A stretch of 64,000 nucleotides of DNA from Alphaproteobacteria bacterium MarineAlpha11_Bin1 (GCA_002937455.1 PTJZ01000002.1:62001-126000), one strand, 5' to 3'. Shown: positions 32,347 through 40,764, counted from the first letter of the stretch. The notes: a model not told the origin generated them from the letters alone. Program-made: numbers and translations.

Positions 32347-32826
32347 TCAAGCTCCTCTCATTTCTGCCGCCGCTGCCATAACTGACCGAACAATTTTATC
32401 GTATCCGGTACAACGGCATAGGTTCCCGGCTAACCAAAAACGAGCTTCTGTCTCGGTCGGGTCCGGGTTACGTTCCAACAATGCCTTGGCCGCAATTAAG
32501 AACCCCGGAGTGCAGATGCCGCACTGCAGGCCATTAAGTTCTAGGAAGTTTCGCTGCAGCGGATGAAGGGTATCGCCGTCGGCCATTCCCTCGATCGTTT
32601 CCAACGACTTCCCGTCTGTCTCCGCAGCCAACACGAGGCACGAACACACCAACTCACCATCCATTATTACGCTACAAGCGCCGCAGTCACCGGTTGAACA
32701 CCCTTCCTTTGTGCCCGTAAGTTCCAACTCGTTTCGTAGCACGTCGACAAGGGTTTGCCCGGCCTCGGCGAGATATTCATATTCGTCGCCGTTTACCGTG
32801 GTCGTCACATGTACCTTCTTCACCAT
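32347..32826 (-). CDS. Molybdenum hydroxylase 2Fe-2S subunit
   Basis: Small electron-transfer subunit with two 2Fe-2S clusters, 159 residues. The plant-type cluster is in GCSTGDCGACSVIMDG with a further cysteine in VCSCLVLA. The helical-domain cluster is in CGICTPGFLIAAKALL and LAGNLCRCTGYDKIV. Its ATG overlaps the stop of the FAD subunit by one base (TGATG), so the two are coupled. Electrons pass from the molybdenum centre through these clusters to FAD. Confidence 0.94.
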   Translation of the reverse strand: MVKKVHVTTTVNGDEYEYLAEAGQTLVDVLRNELELTGTKEGCSTGDCGACSVIMDGELVCSCLVLAAETDGKSLETIEGMADGDTLHPLQRNFLELNGLQCGICTPGFLIAAKALLERNPDPTETEARFWLAGNLCRCTGYDKIVRSVMAAAAEMRGA

Positions 32827-33695
32827 CAGTTTTCCTGTGCCCTTTCCAATGCCTTCAAAGCTGCCCGCCGTGCTATTACGCCGGCCGTCTTGATCCTGTA
32901 GTCGCGTGTACCCCGCTTGTCGCTGATTGGATCACAGGCTGCACGAACCGCAACCACCATAGCCTCCAGCGCCGCATTATCTACTTTGGTACCTATGAGG
33001 GCATCAGCAGCATCTGGAACTAGAAGCGGTGTCGACGCCACGGCACCAATCGATATACGGGCCGCGATGCAGTTACCACGCTCATCTAGGGTAAGACAGA
33101 CACCCGCACCTACCACGGCAATATCCATCTCAGTCCGCGGGGTTAGCCGTAAATAGCAGTCTCCGCTGTGCGGTGCTTTTTTCGGAAATGAAAAAGAAAC
33201 GATAAACTCTCCACGGGAAAGCGACGTTTGACGCGGGCCAGTCACGATATTTTCAACCGGCTCCTTACGCATGCCGTCGGGTCCGATGATGTTGGCAACC
33301 GCCCCAGCCGCGATGATCGCAGGAACGCTATCGGCCGCGGGTGATGCGTTACAAAGATTGCCGCCAATGCTTGCCCGCCCCTTAACCTGAACCGATCCGA
33401 TCAGTGCGACGCCTTCGCAGACCCCAGGCCAGGCCGCAGCGAAATCCGCATTATTAATTACATGCATTCCGGGCACCGCGGCACCGACCATCCAAGCACC
33501 TTCTGTTTCCGACATGATCCTAACATCAGAAATATTCTTTATGTCGACTAGAACCTCTGGTTCGATAATCTCTGCATGCAAAAGCACTAAGACATCCGTA
33601 CCCCCTGCCAGCACCCTACCGCCGCCATTTGCATCACGAAGCAATCCAACAGCAGCATCCAGAGTTTTCGGCGCCTCGTAACGCATCTCGGTCAT
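32826..33695 (-). CDS. Molybdenum hydroxylase FAD-binding subunit
   Basis: Flavin subunit of the hydroxylase, 289 residues. The FAD-binding loops are VLAGGTDVLVLLHAEI (about residues 30-45) and ASIGGNLCNASPAADSVPAI, followed by the CO_deh_flav_C domain. GGAGGAGACC precedes the ATG, a strong ribosome site, making this the first gene of the operon (FAD, 2Fe-2S, Mo subunits). The genes for cofactor insertion, such as an XdhC homologue, are not beside it. Confidence 0.93.
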   Translation of the reverse strand: MTEMRYEAPKTLDAAVGLLRDANGGGRVLAGGTDVLVLLHAEIIEPEVLVDIKNISDVRIMSETEGAWMVGAAVPGMHVINNADFAAAWPGVCEGVALIGSVQVKGRASIGGNLCNASPAADSVPAIIAAGAVANIIGPDGMRKEPVENIVTGPRQTSLSRGEFIVSFSFPKKAPHSGDCYLRLTPRTEMDIAVVGAGVCLTLDERGNCIAARISIGAVASTPLLVPDAADALIGTKVDNAALEAMVVAVRAACDPISDKRGTRDYRIKTAGVIARRAALKALERAQEN

Positions 33696-33995
33696 TTGGT
33701 CTCCTCCCCGTGCATTCGCCTATCTGCGAAGGATTAGGTACAGAACCACTTTACCGGATTTGCTCGATACTTGCTAATAAGGAGTTCTGTGAAATATTAA
33801 GCGGTATGGAAATTGAAATCTAAACCCATTGTTAACTGCGGTGAATAACCTTTCCCTATATAAATTGCTCATGTGGACTTAACTAGTTTTCTAAAATTCC
33901 CTTCCCATAAATCAACAATTCGCCATTTCCCGGCGCTGGTCTATTATGCTTCTACAAACATAATTTTTTAACCATTGCTCTAACTTTCAACATAA
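33696..33995. other. Divergent intergenic region
   Basis: 300 AT-rich bases between the hydroxylase operon (leftward) and the G3E GTPase gene (rightward). It must hold both promoters. I see no RNA gene, and no inverted repeat long enough to call an operator. Confidence 0.5.
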
Positions 33996-34964
33996 ATGAA
34001 ACGTATCCCGTTATTTATTCTCACCGGCTTCTTAGGAAGCGGAAAAACGACTTTGTTGAATCAGCTTCTACGGTCTAAGCAAATGCGAGGCACCGCTGTT
34101 CTGGTGAATGAATTAGGTGAGATAGGCATCGACCATGAATTGGTGGTAGGCGCAAGCGACGATATTCTTTTACTTGACGGAGGTTGCCTATGCTGTCGAC
34201 CACAAGGCACAGTTACAGATGGGATCTCTAGATTACTCAAATTGGACCCGCGGCCGGAAAATATAATCATTGAGACATCAGGCGCTGCCAACCCCTACCC
34301 AATTTTAGAGAATCTGAGCCAATACTCAAATAAACTAGCGAAATTGAGCGATCCAATCGTGATCACAGCCTTGGATTCTACCTCCTACAAAAAAACGTTT
34401 TCAGAATTCCCCGAAGCCAGTTTTCAAGTAAGCGCTGGTGATATTATCGTTATTACGAAAACCGACGTCTCTCCTGAGTTAGAGCGAGAAGAAATTGACG
34501 AAGAAATTCGCCTAATAAATTCTTTTGCTCTGATTTCAGACACTAGCGAGTTTAATGCGAATGACAAACTTATCGCAAAATTTAAGACCTCATATTTTAG
34601 TCCGTCATTTATCCCCCACACACCCGCCTCACTTGCGTCCCAGATTCATGGTGAAAGAGAATTTCAGACAGTGGGTAAGCAGTTCTGTGGATATTTAAAT
34701 GCTGAAAAGGTCCAATCCTGGATTGATAAAACGCTATCGCAATATGGGTCAAACCTGCTTCGTGTGAAAGGAATTCTTCATTTAGAGGAAGTCGGCCGAC
34801 CCGTTACTCTTCAGTGCGTTCGGGACCATGTTTTTCCGATGACGGAGCTCGAGAACAACTTTATTAATCCCGGGCGAAATACAATCACAGCAATAGGCTG
34901 GGGGATGCATCACGAACTAATCTCAGAAGCAATTGACGATCTATCTTTGATGGCTCGTGATTAA
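33996..34964 (+). CDS. G3E-family GTPase, CobW/COG0523 metal chaperone type
   Basis: GTPase of the group that includes CobW, ZNG1/YeiR and nitrile hydratase activators, which deliver metal ions to client enzymes. The 322-residue protein has Walker A GFLGSGKTTL (residues 11-20), the metal-binding GGCLCC with cysteines 64, 66 and 67, a guanine-specificity TKTD and a CobW C-terminal domain (from about residue 225). The client cannot be read from the sequence; the adjacent divergent molybdenum hydroxylase and the convergent array are both candidates. Base composition looks AT-richer than the nuo region. Confidence 0.85.
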   Translation: MKRIPLFILTGFLGSGKTTLLNQLLRSKQMRGTAVLVNELGEIGIDHELVVGASDDILLLDGGCLCCRPQGTVTDGISRLLKLDPRPENIIIETSGAANPYPILENLSQYSNKLAKLSDPIVITALDSTSYKKTFSEFPEASFQVSAGDIIVITKTDVSPELEREEIDEEIRLINSFALISDTSEFNANDKLIAKFKTSYFSPSFIPHTPASLASQIHGEREFQTVGKQFCGYLNAEKVQSWIDKTLSQYGSNLLRVKGILHLEEVGRPVTLQCVRDHVFPMTELENNFINPGRNTITAIGWGMHHELISEAIDDLSLMARD

Positions 34965-34998
34965 ACTTACTCCTGTTCTATCAAGACAGGTGAATATA

Positions 34999-35499
34999 TT
35001 AATTAATTTCGAGCAAAACCTTGTTCAGAATCTGCAAGCTGGCGTCTACTGCACCTAAACGAACAGAATCTCGATCACCCTCAATTCTGCGCCTCTCTAC
35101 GATACGCTTTTCTTTTTTAATACTAGATACTGCAATATAACAAGTTCCTATTGGGTCCTTTTCGTTTCCACCTGTGGGTCCAGCGTAACCTGTTATCGCA
35201 ACACAAATACCCGCTCCCGAATGTCTAAGCCCGTGATCAGCCAAGGCCTGCGTAACAGGAGAACTTACAGCACCATACAATTTCGACAACTCAGGACTAA
35301 CGTTTAATCCGGTGGCTTTTGCGTTAGCATGATAAAGAATAAAACCGCGTTCAAAAATTTCAGATGCTCCTGAAACTGATGTTAAGGCCGCTGCCAAAAG
35401 GCCCGAGGTGACTGTCTCAACCGTACAGATTCTAATTTCTTGAACGCGCGCAGAATTCAGCGCCCCTGCTGCCAAATTTGTTGTCTCTAAGGGGTACAC
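34999..35499 (-). CDS. PncC/CinA C-terminal-like amidohydrolase with altered signature
   Basis: 166-residue homologue of nicotinamide-nucleotide amidase (PncC), which converts NMN to nicotinate mononucleotide. It keeps the scaffold: TSVSGASEIFERGFILYHANAK split over residues 40-61, and VAITGYAGPTGGNEKDPIG. However, the usual ESCTGG motif reads E28-T-V-T-S-G33, so the serine and cysteine are replaced by threonine and valine. Activity may be changed or lost. It begins with GTG immediately after the aldehyde dehydrogenase stop and is the last gene of a five-gene array. Confidence 0.75.
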   Translation of the reverse strand: MYPLETTNLAAGALNSARVQEIRICTVETVTSGLLAAALTSVSGASEIFERGFILYHANAKATGLNVSPELSKLYGAVSSPVTQALADHGLRHSGAGICVAITGYAGPTGGNEKDPIGTCYIAVSSIKKEKRIVERRRIEGDRDSVRLGAVDASLQILNKVLLEIN

Positions 35500-36984
35500 C
35501 TAAACGTCAGTTCCTACTGAGGTATCCGTTATATCGATAAAAACATTCTTGATTTCTGTATAAAGTTTCAAAGCCTCCATACCCAACTCCCTACCGATAC
35601 CAGACTGCTTTACTCCTCCAAAAGCCGAAAAGGTGCTGTAGCGGCTCGCGCTCCCATGAGAATTCACGCTCACCATCCCCGCCTCAATATCCCTCACCAC
35701 ACGTAAAGCACGGTTAACATCTCGTGTCCAAACAGAAGCATTAAGGCCGAAAACCGAATCGTTCGCAATTTGAATAGCTTCCTGTTCACTTTCAAAGGGT
35801 ATCACGACAGCAACTGGGCCAAAAATTTCTTCCTGCGCTACTCGCATTTTATTTGTGACGTTTCTTATGATTGTTGGCTCAAAGAAATTACCCGAAGTTT
35901 GATGGGACGGACGATCGCCACCGACAACAACATCACCTCCTTCAGCGATACCCAAGGCAACATAATTTTTGACTATCTGCCACTGCGTGTCCGATATCAG
36001 AGGGCCCATATCTGTCTCTTTATCGAAAGGGTCTCCAATGTGATAGTCGCGCAAACCATCGACCATTATGTCTATCAAATTGTCGTAGATAGATTGCTCG
36101 ACAATTATTCGGGTCCGGGCTGAACAACTTTGACCAGCATTGCCGAATGCCGCCCCAATAGCGGCCTTACCTGCTTTTTCGATATTGGCGTCCGCGAAAA
36201 TAATATTTGGGCTCTTTCCCCCCAACTCTAATGAAACTCGTTTAATATCGTCCGCAGCAGACTTAACTAAGTCAGCGCCAGTTTTTCCCTCCCCAGTGAA
36301 CGCTATTTTATTGATCAAAGGATGGGTAGCGATGTCTTTACCAATTTCGCCCCCAGGCCCCGGCAGAACATTTAATACTCCGGGAGGGAGCCCCACCACT
36401 TGAGTAATTTCGGCTAACATAAGGGTTGTTATCGGCGTGTAACTGGCAGGCTTAATCAATACTGTGCAGCCACTCGCCAGAGCAGGTGCTACTTTCCAGG
36501 CCGCTGCCATAAATGGAAAATTCCAGGGTGTTATCTGAGCAACGACGCCTACCGCCTCGCGAAGCGTGAAATCTACGAAATCCGCGCCTAGTGGAATAGT
36601 GGACCCAAAGAATTTATCCATCGCCCCGGCGTAATATTCAAAGACCCGAGCAGCTGCCCCCACCTCATTTTTCGAATTTTGTATTGTTTTCCCACTTGAT
36701 TTTGTCTCAGCAATCGCGATTTCGTCTGCCCTCTTGCGAATTTCATCGGCAATATCGCGCAAGTATTTCCCGCGATCAAATGGCAACATCTTTGGCCAGC
36801 TACCTGTAAAAGCATTCCTGGCAGCAATAGCTGCGATGTTAAGATCATCTGCGGACGCTTTTGAGATAGTAGCAAAATCGGTGCCGTCGAATGGGCTTTT
36901 TACGTTGAATGTTTCACCCGATTTCGACGGAACAAACTCACCATCAATGAAAAGCTGAAATTTTTCCAACTTTTCAGGAATCAT
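35500..36984 (-). CDS. NAD(P)-dependent aldehyde dehydrogenase
   Basis: Oxidises an aldehyde to the acid with NAD or NADP. The 494-residue protein is full-length for the superfamily. The nucleotide-binding region includes ITPWNFPFMAAAWKVAPALA, the general base glutamate is in VSLELGGKSPN, and the catalytic cysteine is in GNAGQSCSARTRI. The EIFGPV segment is standard. It resembles betaine-aldehyde and gamma-aminobutyraldehyde dehydrogenases in general layout, but I would not name a substrate. Its start overlaps the stop of the PyrF-like gene by four bases, so both belong to one operon. Confidence 0.92.
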   Translation of the reverse strand: MIPEKLEKFQLFIDGEFVPSKSGETFNVKSPFDGTDFATISKASADDLNIAAIAARNAFTGSWPKMLPFDRGKYLRDIADEIRKRADEIAIAETKSSGKTIQNSKNEVGAAARVFEYYAGAMDKFFGSTIPLGADFVDFTLREAVGVVAQITPWNFPFMAAAWKVAPALASGCTVLIKPASYTPITTLMLAEITQVVGLPPGVLNVLPGPGGEIGKDIATHPLINKIAFTGEGKTGADLVKSAADDIKRVSLELGGKSPNIIFADANIEKAGKAAIGAAFGNAGQSCSARTRIIVEQSIYDNLIDIMVDGLRDYHIGDPFDKETDMGPLISDTQWQIVKNYVALGIAEGGDVVVGGDRPSHQTSGNFFEPTIIRNVTNKMRVAQEEIFGPVAVVIPFESEQEAIQIANDSVFGLNASVWTRDVNRALRVVRDIEAGMVSVNSHGSASRYSTFSAFGGVKQSGIGRELGMEALKLYTEIKNVFIDITDTSVGTDV

Positions 36985-37718
36985 AAGAATTTCAGTGCTT
37001 CATCACTAAATTTCTTCGCAGCATCGGTCGGATTATCTGCTCCATAAATTCCTCGGCCAATTACCGCATATGCGTTACAATCGGGGGCCGCAGCAAAACA
37101 ATCCAATATATTACCTCCTAGGGCACCGATACCCGGGATAACAATGGAGGGTCTATCTATCCGCGCGCGCAGGTGTTCCGAGTGCCTTCGAACCTTGTTT
37201 GACGTCTGGCCGGGAACAATGAAATACCTTGCGCCTATGGTTATAGACCTTGAAAAAATATCGCTTAGGGCATCATCAACGACGTAACCACCGCCAGCCG
37301 CGTTATAGTCCTCAATTGGAAGGTCTCCTCCAACTAACGGGGCAATTCCATGTTTAATTGATGATCCCACAAAGGAATTAACCGCACTCGGGCCTGCCAA
37401 GGGAAAGAGAATTAATCCATTGACGCCTGCGTCCGCGGCTATTTTACAAAATTTCTCCCCCATATCTGGGATGTCGGCACCAGCTTTCTGGTGATCATAA
37501 ATTATAGGTAAGCCTGTGATTTCGCGGATTGTTGAAACTGCCTTAGACAACCCTAATTGTAGTGCGATTGTCAGACCAATTTTAAATCCAACAATCCCAT
37601 CAACGTCGGCACAGGATTCTACAGTATGAATAATTCCATCAAGTGATGGATTATCGAGTGCCGGTATAATACCGTGCGTCAGTGTGAACAAATCATCTGA
37701 TGATCGGCTATCATTCAC
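36981..37718 (-). CDS. Orotidine-5'-phosphate decarboxylase-like protein with unusual catalytic motif
   Basis: TIM-barrel protein of the OMP decarboxylase suprafamily, 245 residues from a GTG at 37718 preceded by AAGGTGAG; the frame is open to 37754. It keeps the barrel strands IPALDN (residues 18-23), FKIG (45-48) and the phosphate-binding end IPGIGALGGN plus VIGRGIYGADNP. The catalytic DxKxxDI motif instead reads D75-H-Q-K78-A-G-A-D82-I, with one extra residue on each side of the lysine. It may be a divergent UMP-forming enzyme or a decarboxylase for another nucleotide. It is coupled to the aldehyde dehydrogenase gene and follows the NadC-like gene by 59 bases. Confidence 0.75.
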   Translation of the reverse strand: MNDSRSSDDLFTLTHGIIPALDNPSLDGIIHTVESCADVDGIVGFKIGLTIALQLGLSKAVSTIREITGLPIIYDHQKAGADIPDMGEKFCKIAADAGVNGLILFPLAGPSAVNSFVGSSIKHGIAPLVGGDLPIEDYNAAGGGYVVDDALSDIFSRSITIGARYFIVPGQTSNKVRRHSEHLRARIDRPSIVIPGIGALGGNILDCFAAAPDCNAYAVIGRGIYGADNPTDAAKKFSDEALKFL

Positions 37719-37777
37719 TATACTCACCTTCGCACCCCAATTTCTCCATACCAAAGACGGGCTAGACTAAAATTGGA

Positions 37778-38665
37778 TTATTTTTTTTCGAGGCGCTGGA
37801 TCGTTCTCAACGCACTTGGTTTAATATCTTTAATATCAAGGCTTACATCCAAAGCGTTAATGCTATGAGTTAAATCACCCAAAGAAATTATATCCACCCC
37901 GATCTTAGAAATCGCCTCTATCGTTTGTTCATTAATACCACCCGATGCTTCTGTCATCGCCCGACCGTCAACTAACTTTAGCCCCTCCGACATTTCATCA
38001 AGGTCCATATTGTCGAACATGATGATTTCGGCATTTACATCAAGAGCTTCTTGAACCATTTCTAAAGTCTCGCATTCTACTTCAATTTTAAAGGTATGCT
38101 GGGCGTTAGACCGTATCGTTTCCACAGCATTTGTTAGGGAGCCGGCGGCCTTGATGTGATTGTCTTTTATTAGAATGCAATTACTTAGATTAAAAATATG
38201 GTTGTGTGCCCCTCCGACGCGAACCGCATATTTCTGAAGAATACGGAGCCCGGGCCACCCTTTTCGCGTATCAGTTATACGCACTTTACTGCCTTGTATC
38301 ATGTCCATGTAGCGCCGGGTTTTCGTGGCAATACCCGAAAGTTGCTGAATCCAGTCGAGCGCACAACGCTCGATGGCGAAAAACGTTGATGTCCGCGCTG
38401 AAATTTTTAAGAGGGTAGTCCCTGGTCCTATCGCGTCTCCATCCCGAACTAAATGTTCTATTTCCGCACTTTCATCAAGCTGTTTGATTGTCTCATCTGC
38501 CAACAAAAGCCCACAGACAATGCCAGAATCTTTTGCGTAAATCTGGCCAGTCTGTATTGGGTCGTCATCAAGAACTAGGAATCCTCCTGTAGTATCTCCA
38601 GACCCAAGTTCCTCCCTCAGCCCTGCTTCAATAAGAGGCCGGATTAAAAAACGATTTAATTGCAT
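37778..38665 (-). CDS. NadC-like phosphoribosyltransferase with altered substrate site
   Basis: 295-residue homologue of quinolinate phosphoribosyltransferase, which makes nicotinate mononucleotide from quinolinate and PRPP with loss of CO2. The fold is intact: FFAIERCALDWIQQLSGIAT, DTRK at residues 132-135, KYAVRVGG and ILIKDNHI. Two substrate-site positions differ from the family: DTRKTTPG reads DTRKGWPG, and the GGxNHR motif reads GGAHNHI, so the carboxylate-binding arginine is isoleucine 157. A related pyridine or pyrimidine carboxylate may be the true substrate. A plain nadC annotation is possible but doubtful. It is second in the array after the amidohydrolase. Confidence 0.8.
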   Translation of the reverse strand: MQLNRFLIRPLIEAGLREELGSGDTTGGFLVLDDDPIQTGQIYAKDSGIVCGLLLADETIKQLDESAEIEHLVRDGDAIGPGTTLLKISARTSTFFAIERCALDWIQQLSGIATKTRRYMDMIQGSKVRITDTRKGWPGLRILQKYAVRVGGAHNHIFNLSNCILIKDNHIKAAGSLTNAVETIRSNAQHTFKIEVECETLEMVQEALDVNAEIIMFDNMDLDEMSEGLKLVDGRAMTEASGGINEQTIEAISKIGVDIISLGDLTHSINALDVSLDIKDIKPSALRTIQRLEKK

Positions 38666-38733
38666 AAGCTTCCCACGCGTTGAGAGTGTCTATTATATAA
38701 GTATGGCTAAAAGTAACTGTTTTACTAGTCAAT

Positions 38734-39984
38734 CTAGACAATATTTTTGTAAGTTTTTCCTTGTTTCATTATTAATTTAAGTCTGTTTCGATCTTCGAGA
38801 ATGGAGATGTCGTCTAAGGGATCTCCATCGACAACCAGTACATCCGCAATTTTCCCCGGTGACAGTTCCCCGAGGTCCGGTCTTCCAATACAGTTAGCGG
38901 CGTTCGAAGTAGCTGAAACGATAGCCTCCATTGGGCTCATACCCAAGAAATCGACCATGAATCTAAGTTCCACGAGATTTTCGCCCACGAGCAATCGATG
39001 CGATTGGTCAGTACCCATAGCGATCTTAACCCCGCGACGAACTGCCTCTCGCCAAATCGGGAACTGTTCTTCCTTCATCTTGCGGTATATTTCTTGGTCT
39101 TTCTGCTCCTCTTGCCCTAACTGCTGTTTCCCCCAATTCGGGTCTTTTTGGCGATGTTCGATAGATAGCGGAACGAGAGCAAGCGTCGGTACCCACCACG
39201 TGGACTGTTTGATCATGCGATCAATGCATTCTTCATCTATAAACCAACCATGTTCTATAGAGTGCACCCCAGCCTCAAGTGCAGTACGAATCCCTAAAAT
39301 ACCCTCGGCGTGAACGGCAACAGGTCGTTTCTTGGCAGCTGCCTCATCGACCGCACATTTTATCTCTTCCATCGTGAATTGTGGTTCATCCCAGCTATCT
39401 GTAACCGAAGTAATGCCGCCAGTTGAACAAATTTTTATAAAATCCGCTCCCGCCATTAAAAATTGGCGTACTAACTTTCTGATACCCTCGACACCGTCAG
39501 CGACCCCATCTGGCAACCATGTCCGCTTTGGGATACGCATACCGGCGGGCACCCAGTAATCGCCATGACCCCCAGTCTGGGAAATCATAGCAATTGATAT
39601 CTGTAGCCTTGGCCCGGCAATTAACCCATCCTCGATTGCCTGTCTAAAACCCGCGTCCGCTCCCCCCATGTCTCGCGCCGTGGTGACCCCGCAAGCTATT
39701 GTCTCCTCAATTATCTGGGTCGAACGCAGAACATTATATGTTGGTGAGTTCAGCAAGTGTTGACGTACGTCTCTTGAACGATATGTGCAGTGGAGATGGC
39801 AGTCGATAATTCCGGGTAAGACATGACAACCAACTGCGTCTATAGTTTCAGCGCCTCGGGGCACAGGTGTGGTCTTAGCAGAACCGACCGCAACTATCCG
39901 GTCTTCATCGATCAAGACGACACCGTCTTGAATCGGGTCTAACCCGAGCCCATCAATTACATTGCCACCGACAATTGCTTTCAT
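38734..39984 (-). CDS. Metal-dependent amidohydrolase (imidazolonepropionase/prolidase-like group)
   Basis: Amidohydrolase-superfamily TIM-barrel enzyme, 416 residues from the ATG at 39984; a GTG six codons upstream is an alternative. The metal ligands are all visible: the HxH of DCHLHCTY, the probably carboxylated lysine of DFIKICSTGG, histidines in AVHAEGI and HSIEHGWF, and the aspartate of MGTDQSHR. Members of this group hydrolyse cyclic amides or Xaa-Pro dipeptides; the substrate here is unknown. It is the first gene of the leftward array, 68 bases before the NadC-like gene, and the nearest chromosomal gene to the integrated element. Confidence 0.85.
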   Translation of the reverse strand: MKAIVGGNVIDGLGLDPIQDGVVLIDEDRIVAVGSAKTTPVPRGAETIDAVGCHVLPGIIDCHLHCTYRSRDVRQHLLNSPTYNVLRSTQIIEETIACGVTTARDMGGADAGFRQAIEDGLIAGPRLQISIAMISQTGGHGDYWVPAGMRIPKRTWLPDGVADGVEGIRKLVRQFLMAGADFIKICSTGGITSVTDSWDEPQFTMEEIKCAVDEAAAKKRPVAVHAEGILGIRTALEAGVHSIEHGWFIDEECIDRMIKQSTWWVPTLALVPLSIEHRQKDPNWGKQQLGQEEQKDQEIYRKMKEEQFPIWREAVRRGVKIAMGTDQSHRLLVGENLVELRFMVDFLGMSPMEAIVSATSNAANCIGRPDLGELSPGKIADVLVVDGDPLDDISILEDRNRLKLIMKQGKTYKNIV

Positions 39985-40053
39985 AGGACCGTCCAAAAAC
40001 ACCTAAACCAAAGAGTTGTCCCGCTTAAGTAATATAACGGAAAAAGTAATCGG

Positions 40054-40063
40054 AGTGGCGGGA
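40054..40063. repeat. Candidate left attachment site (copy of the tRNA-Asp 3' end)
   Basis: AGTGGCGGGA here is identical to 43694-43703, which covers the CCA end and start of the acceptor stem of tRNA-Asp. The orientation is what tRNA-directed integration would leave: displaced core on the left, restored tRNA on the right. The wider region GGAGTGGCGGGAC also resembles the tRNA. Ten bases is short, so chance cannot be excluded. Confidence 0.35.
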
Positions 40064-40240
40064 CCCAAAACCACTACCCCTCATTCTCTTGTGTAGCGTT
40101 ATGTATAGTTTAGTCAAGTTTAGTGGTGCTCTTCGGGCTCTCTAGGCCGTCTAAATCCCGCCAAACAGATCGGGGATTTGAACTTCAGCTTGTGCCCCCT
40201 GGCATTCCGCCAAAAGCACTAAAGAGAGGAGTCTGCGTCG

Positions 40241-40573
40241 ATGAACGCATCTGTCGTTAAGTTTCCACGAGTGAAAGTTCCAGCCAGACGGCCAAAACCT
40301 AGAACCCGAGTGTTTTGGGCGGGCTATCGCTATATCGGCGGTGAATGCTGTCAGGAAGTTCAACAGGTCTATCTGAAACGCCATGGTAATGGCGATTGGA
40401 GCTTCATCACCTACGTAGACAATCTTTCCTGGGAGCTAGAGCGGTTCGCCGCAGAGATGGTGCCGATCAAACTTGATGAATATCAGCTCGATCATGCGCC
40501 CAGCGAGGAGCGACTGGAGGAAATGGGCTGGCGTGATCCCTCGGGTCCAAATGTTTTCGACATGGAGGAATAA
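40241..40573 (+). CDS. Hypothetical protein of the tRNA-Asp element
   Basis: 110-residue soluble protein I do not recognise. A GAGGAG ribosome site lies about nine bases before the ATG. The N-terminus is basic (KFPRVKVPARRPKPRTRVFW), followed by GYRYIGGECCQEVQQVYL with two adjacent cysteines, and the C-terminus is acidic. The mix of a basic start and an acidic end suggests a small nucleic-acid- or protein-binding product, but no function is claimed. It is the first gene inside the element. Confidence 0.55.
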   Translation: MNASVVKFPRVKVPARRPKPRTRVFWAGYRYIGGECCQEVQQVYLKRHGNGDWSFITYVDNLSWELERFAAEMVPIKLDEYQLDHAPSEERLEEMGWRDPSGPNVFDMEE

Positions 40574-40668
40574 AAAGATTATTTCGCGGCATTGGGGGAA
40601 GAGTAATGTCACGCTGCCACACCCCATTCTCTATACACATTCCGAAGATTGTCTGTCAGAATTTCCGT

Positions 40669-40728
40669 ATGAGAAAACTGACTGCCACCATCTGCCTGAC
40701 GATTGCCGTCCTTCTTGGAAGTGCGGGG
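40669..40728 (+). repeat. 60-base direct repeat encoding a signal peptide, copy 1
   Basis: Aligns without gaps to 41652-41711 with six differences by eye. Both copies begin at an ATG. The sequences upstream of the two ATGs do not match, so similarity is confined to the coding start. Confidence 0.8.
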
Positions 40729-40764
40729 AGATTATTTCTGTTTTCGACCGAGGAATTTCGATGA
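40669..40764 (+). pseudogene. Truncated secreted-protein gene (signal peptide only)
   Basis: A 31-codon frame starting MRKLTATICLTIAVLLGSAG, a signal peptide, then running out of family sequence and stopping at a TGA that overlaps the ATG of the nuclease-like gene. Its first 60 bases are about 90% identical to the start of the complete gene at 41652. It looks like a signal-peptide gene whose body was replaced by the downstream gene. Confidence 0.55.

Noticed and set aside
34965..34998. Small inverted repeat CCTGT/ACAGG between the convergent GTPase and PncC-like genes
   Set aside because: Only five pairs and no clear T-tract on either strand.
40473..40760. 96-codon 5' extension of the nuclease-like gene
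   Set aside because: Overlaps the 110-residue gene and the signal-peptide remnant in other frames and reads as non-family sequence; the ATG at 40761 is preferred.
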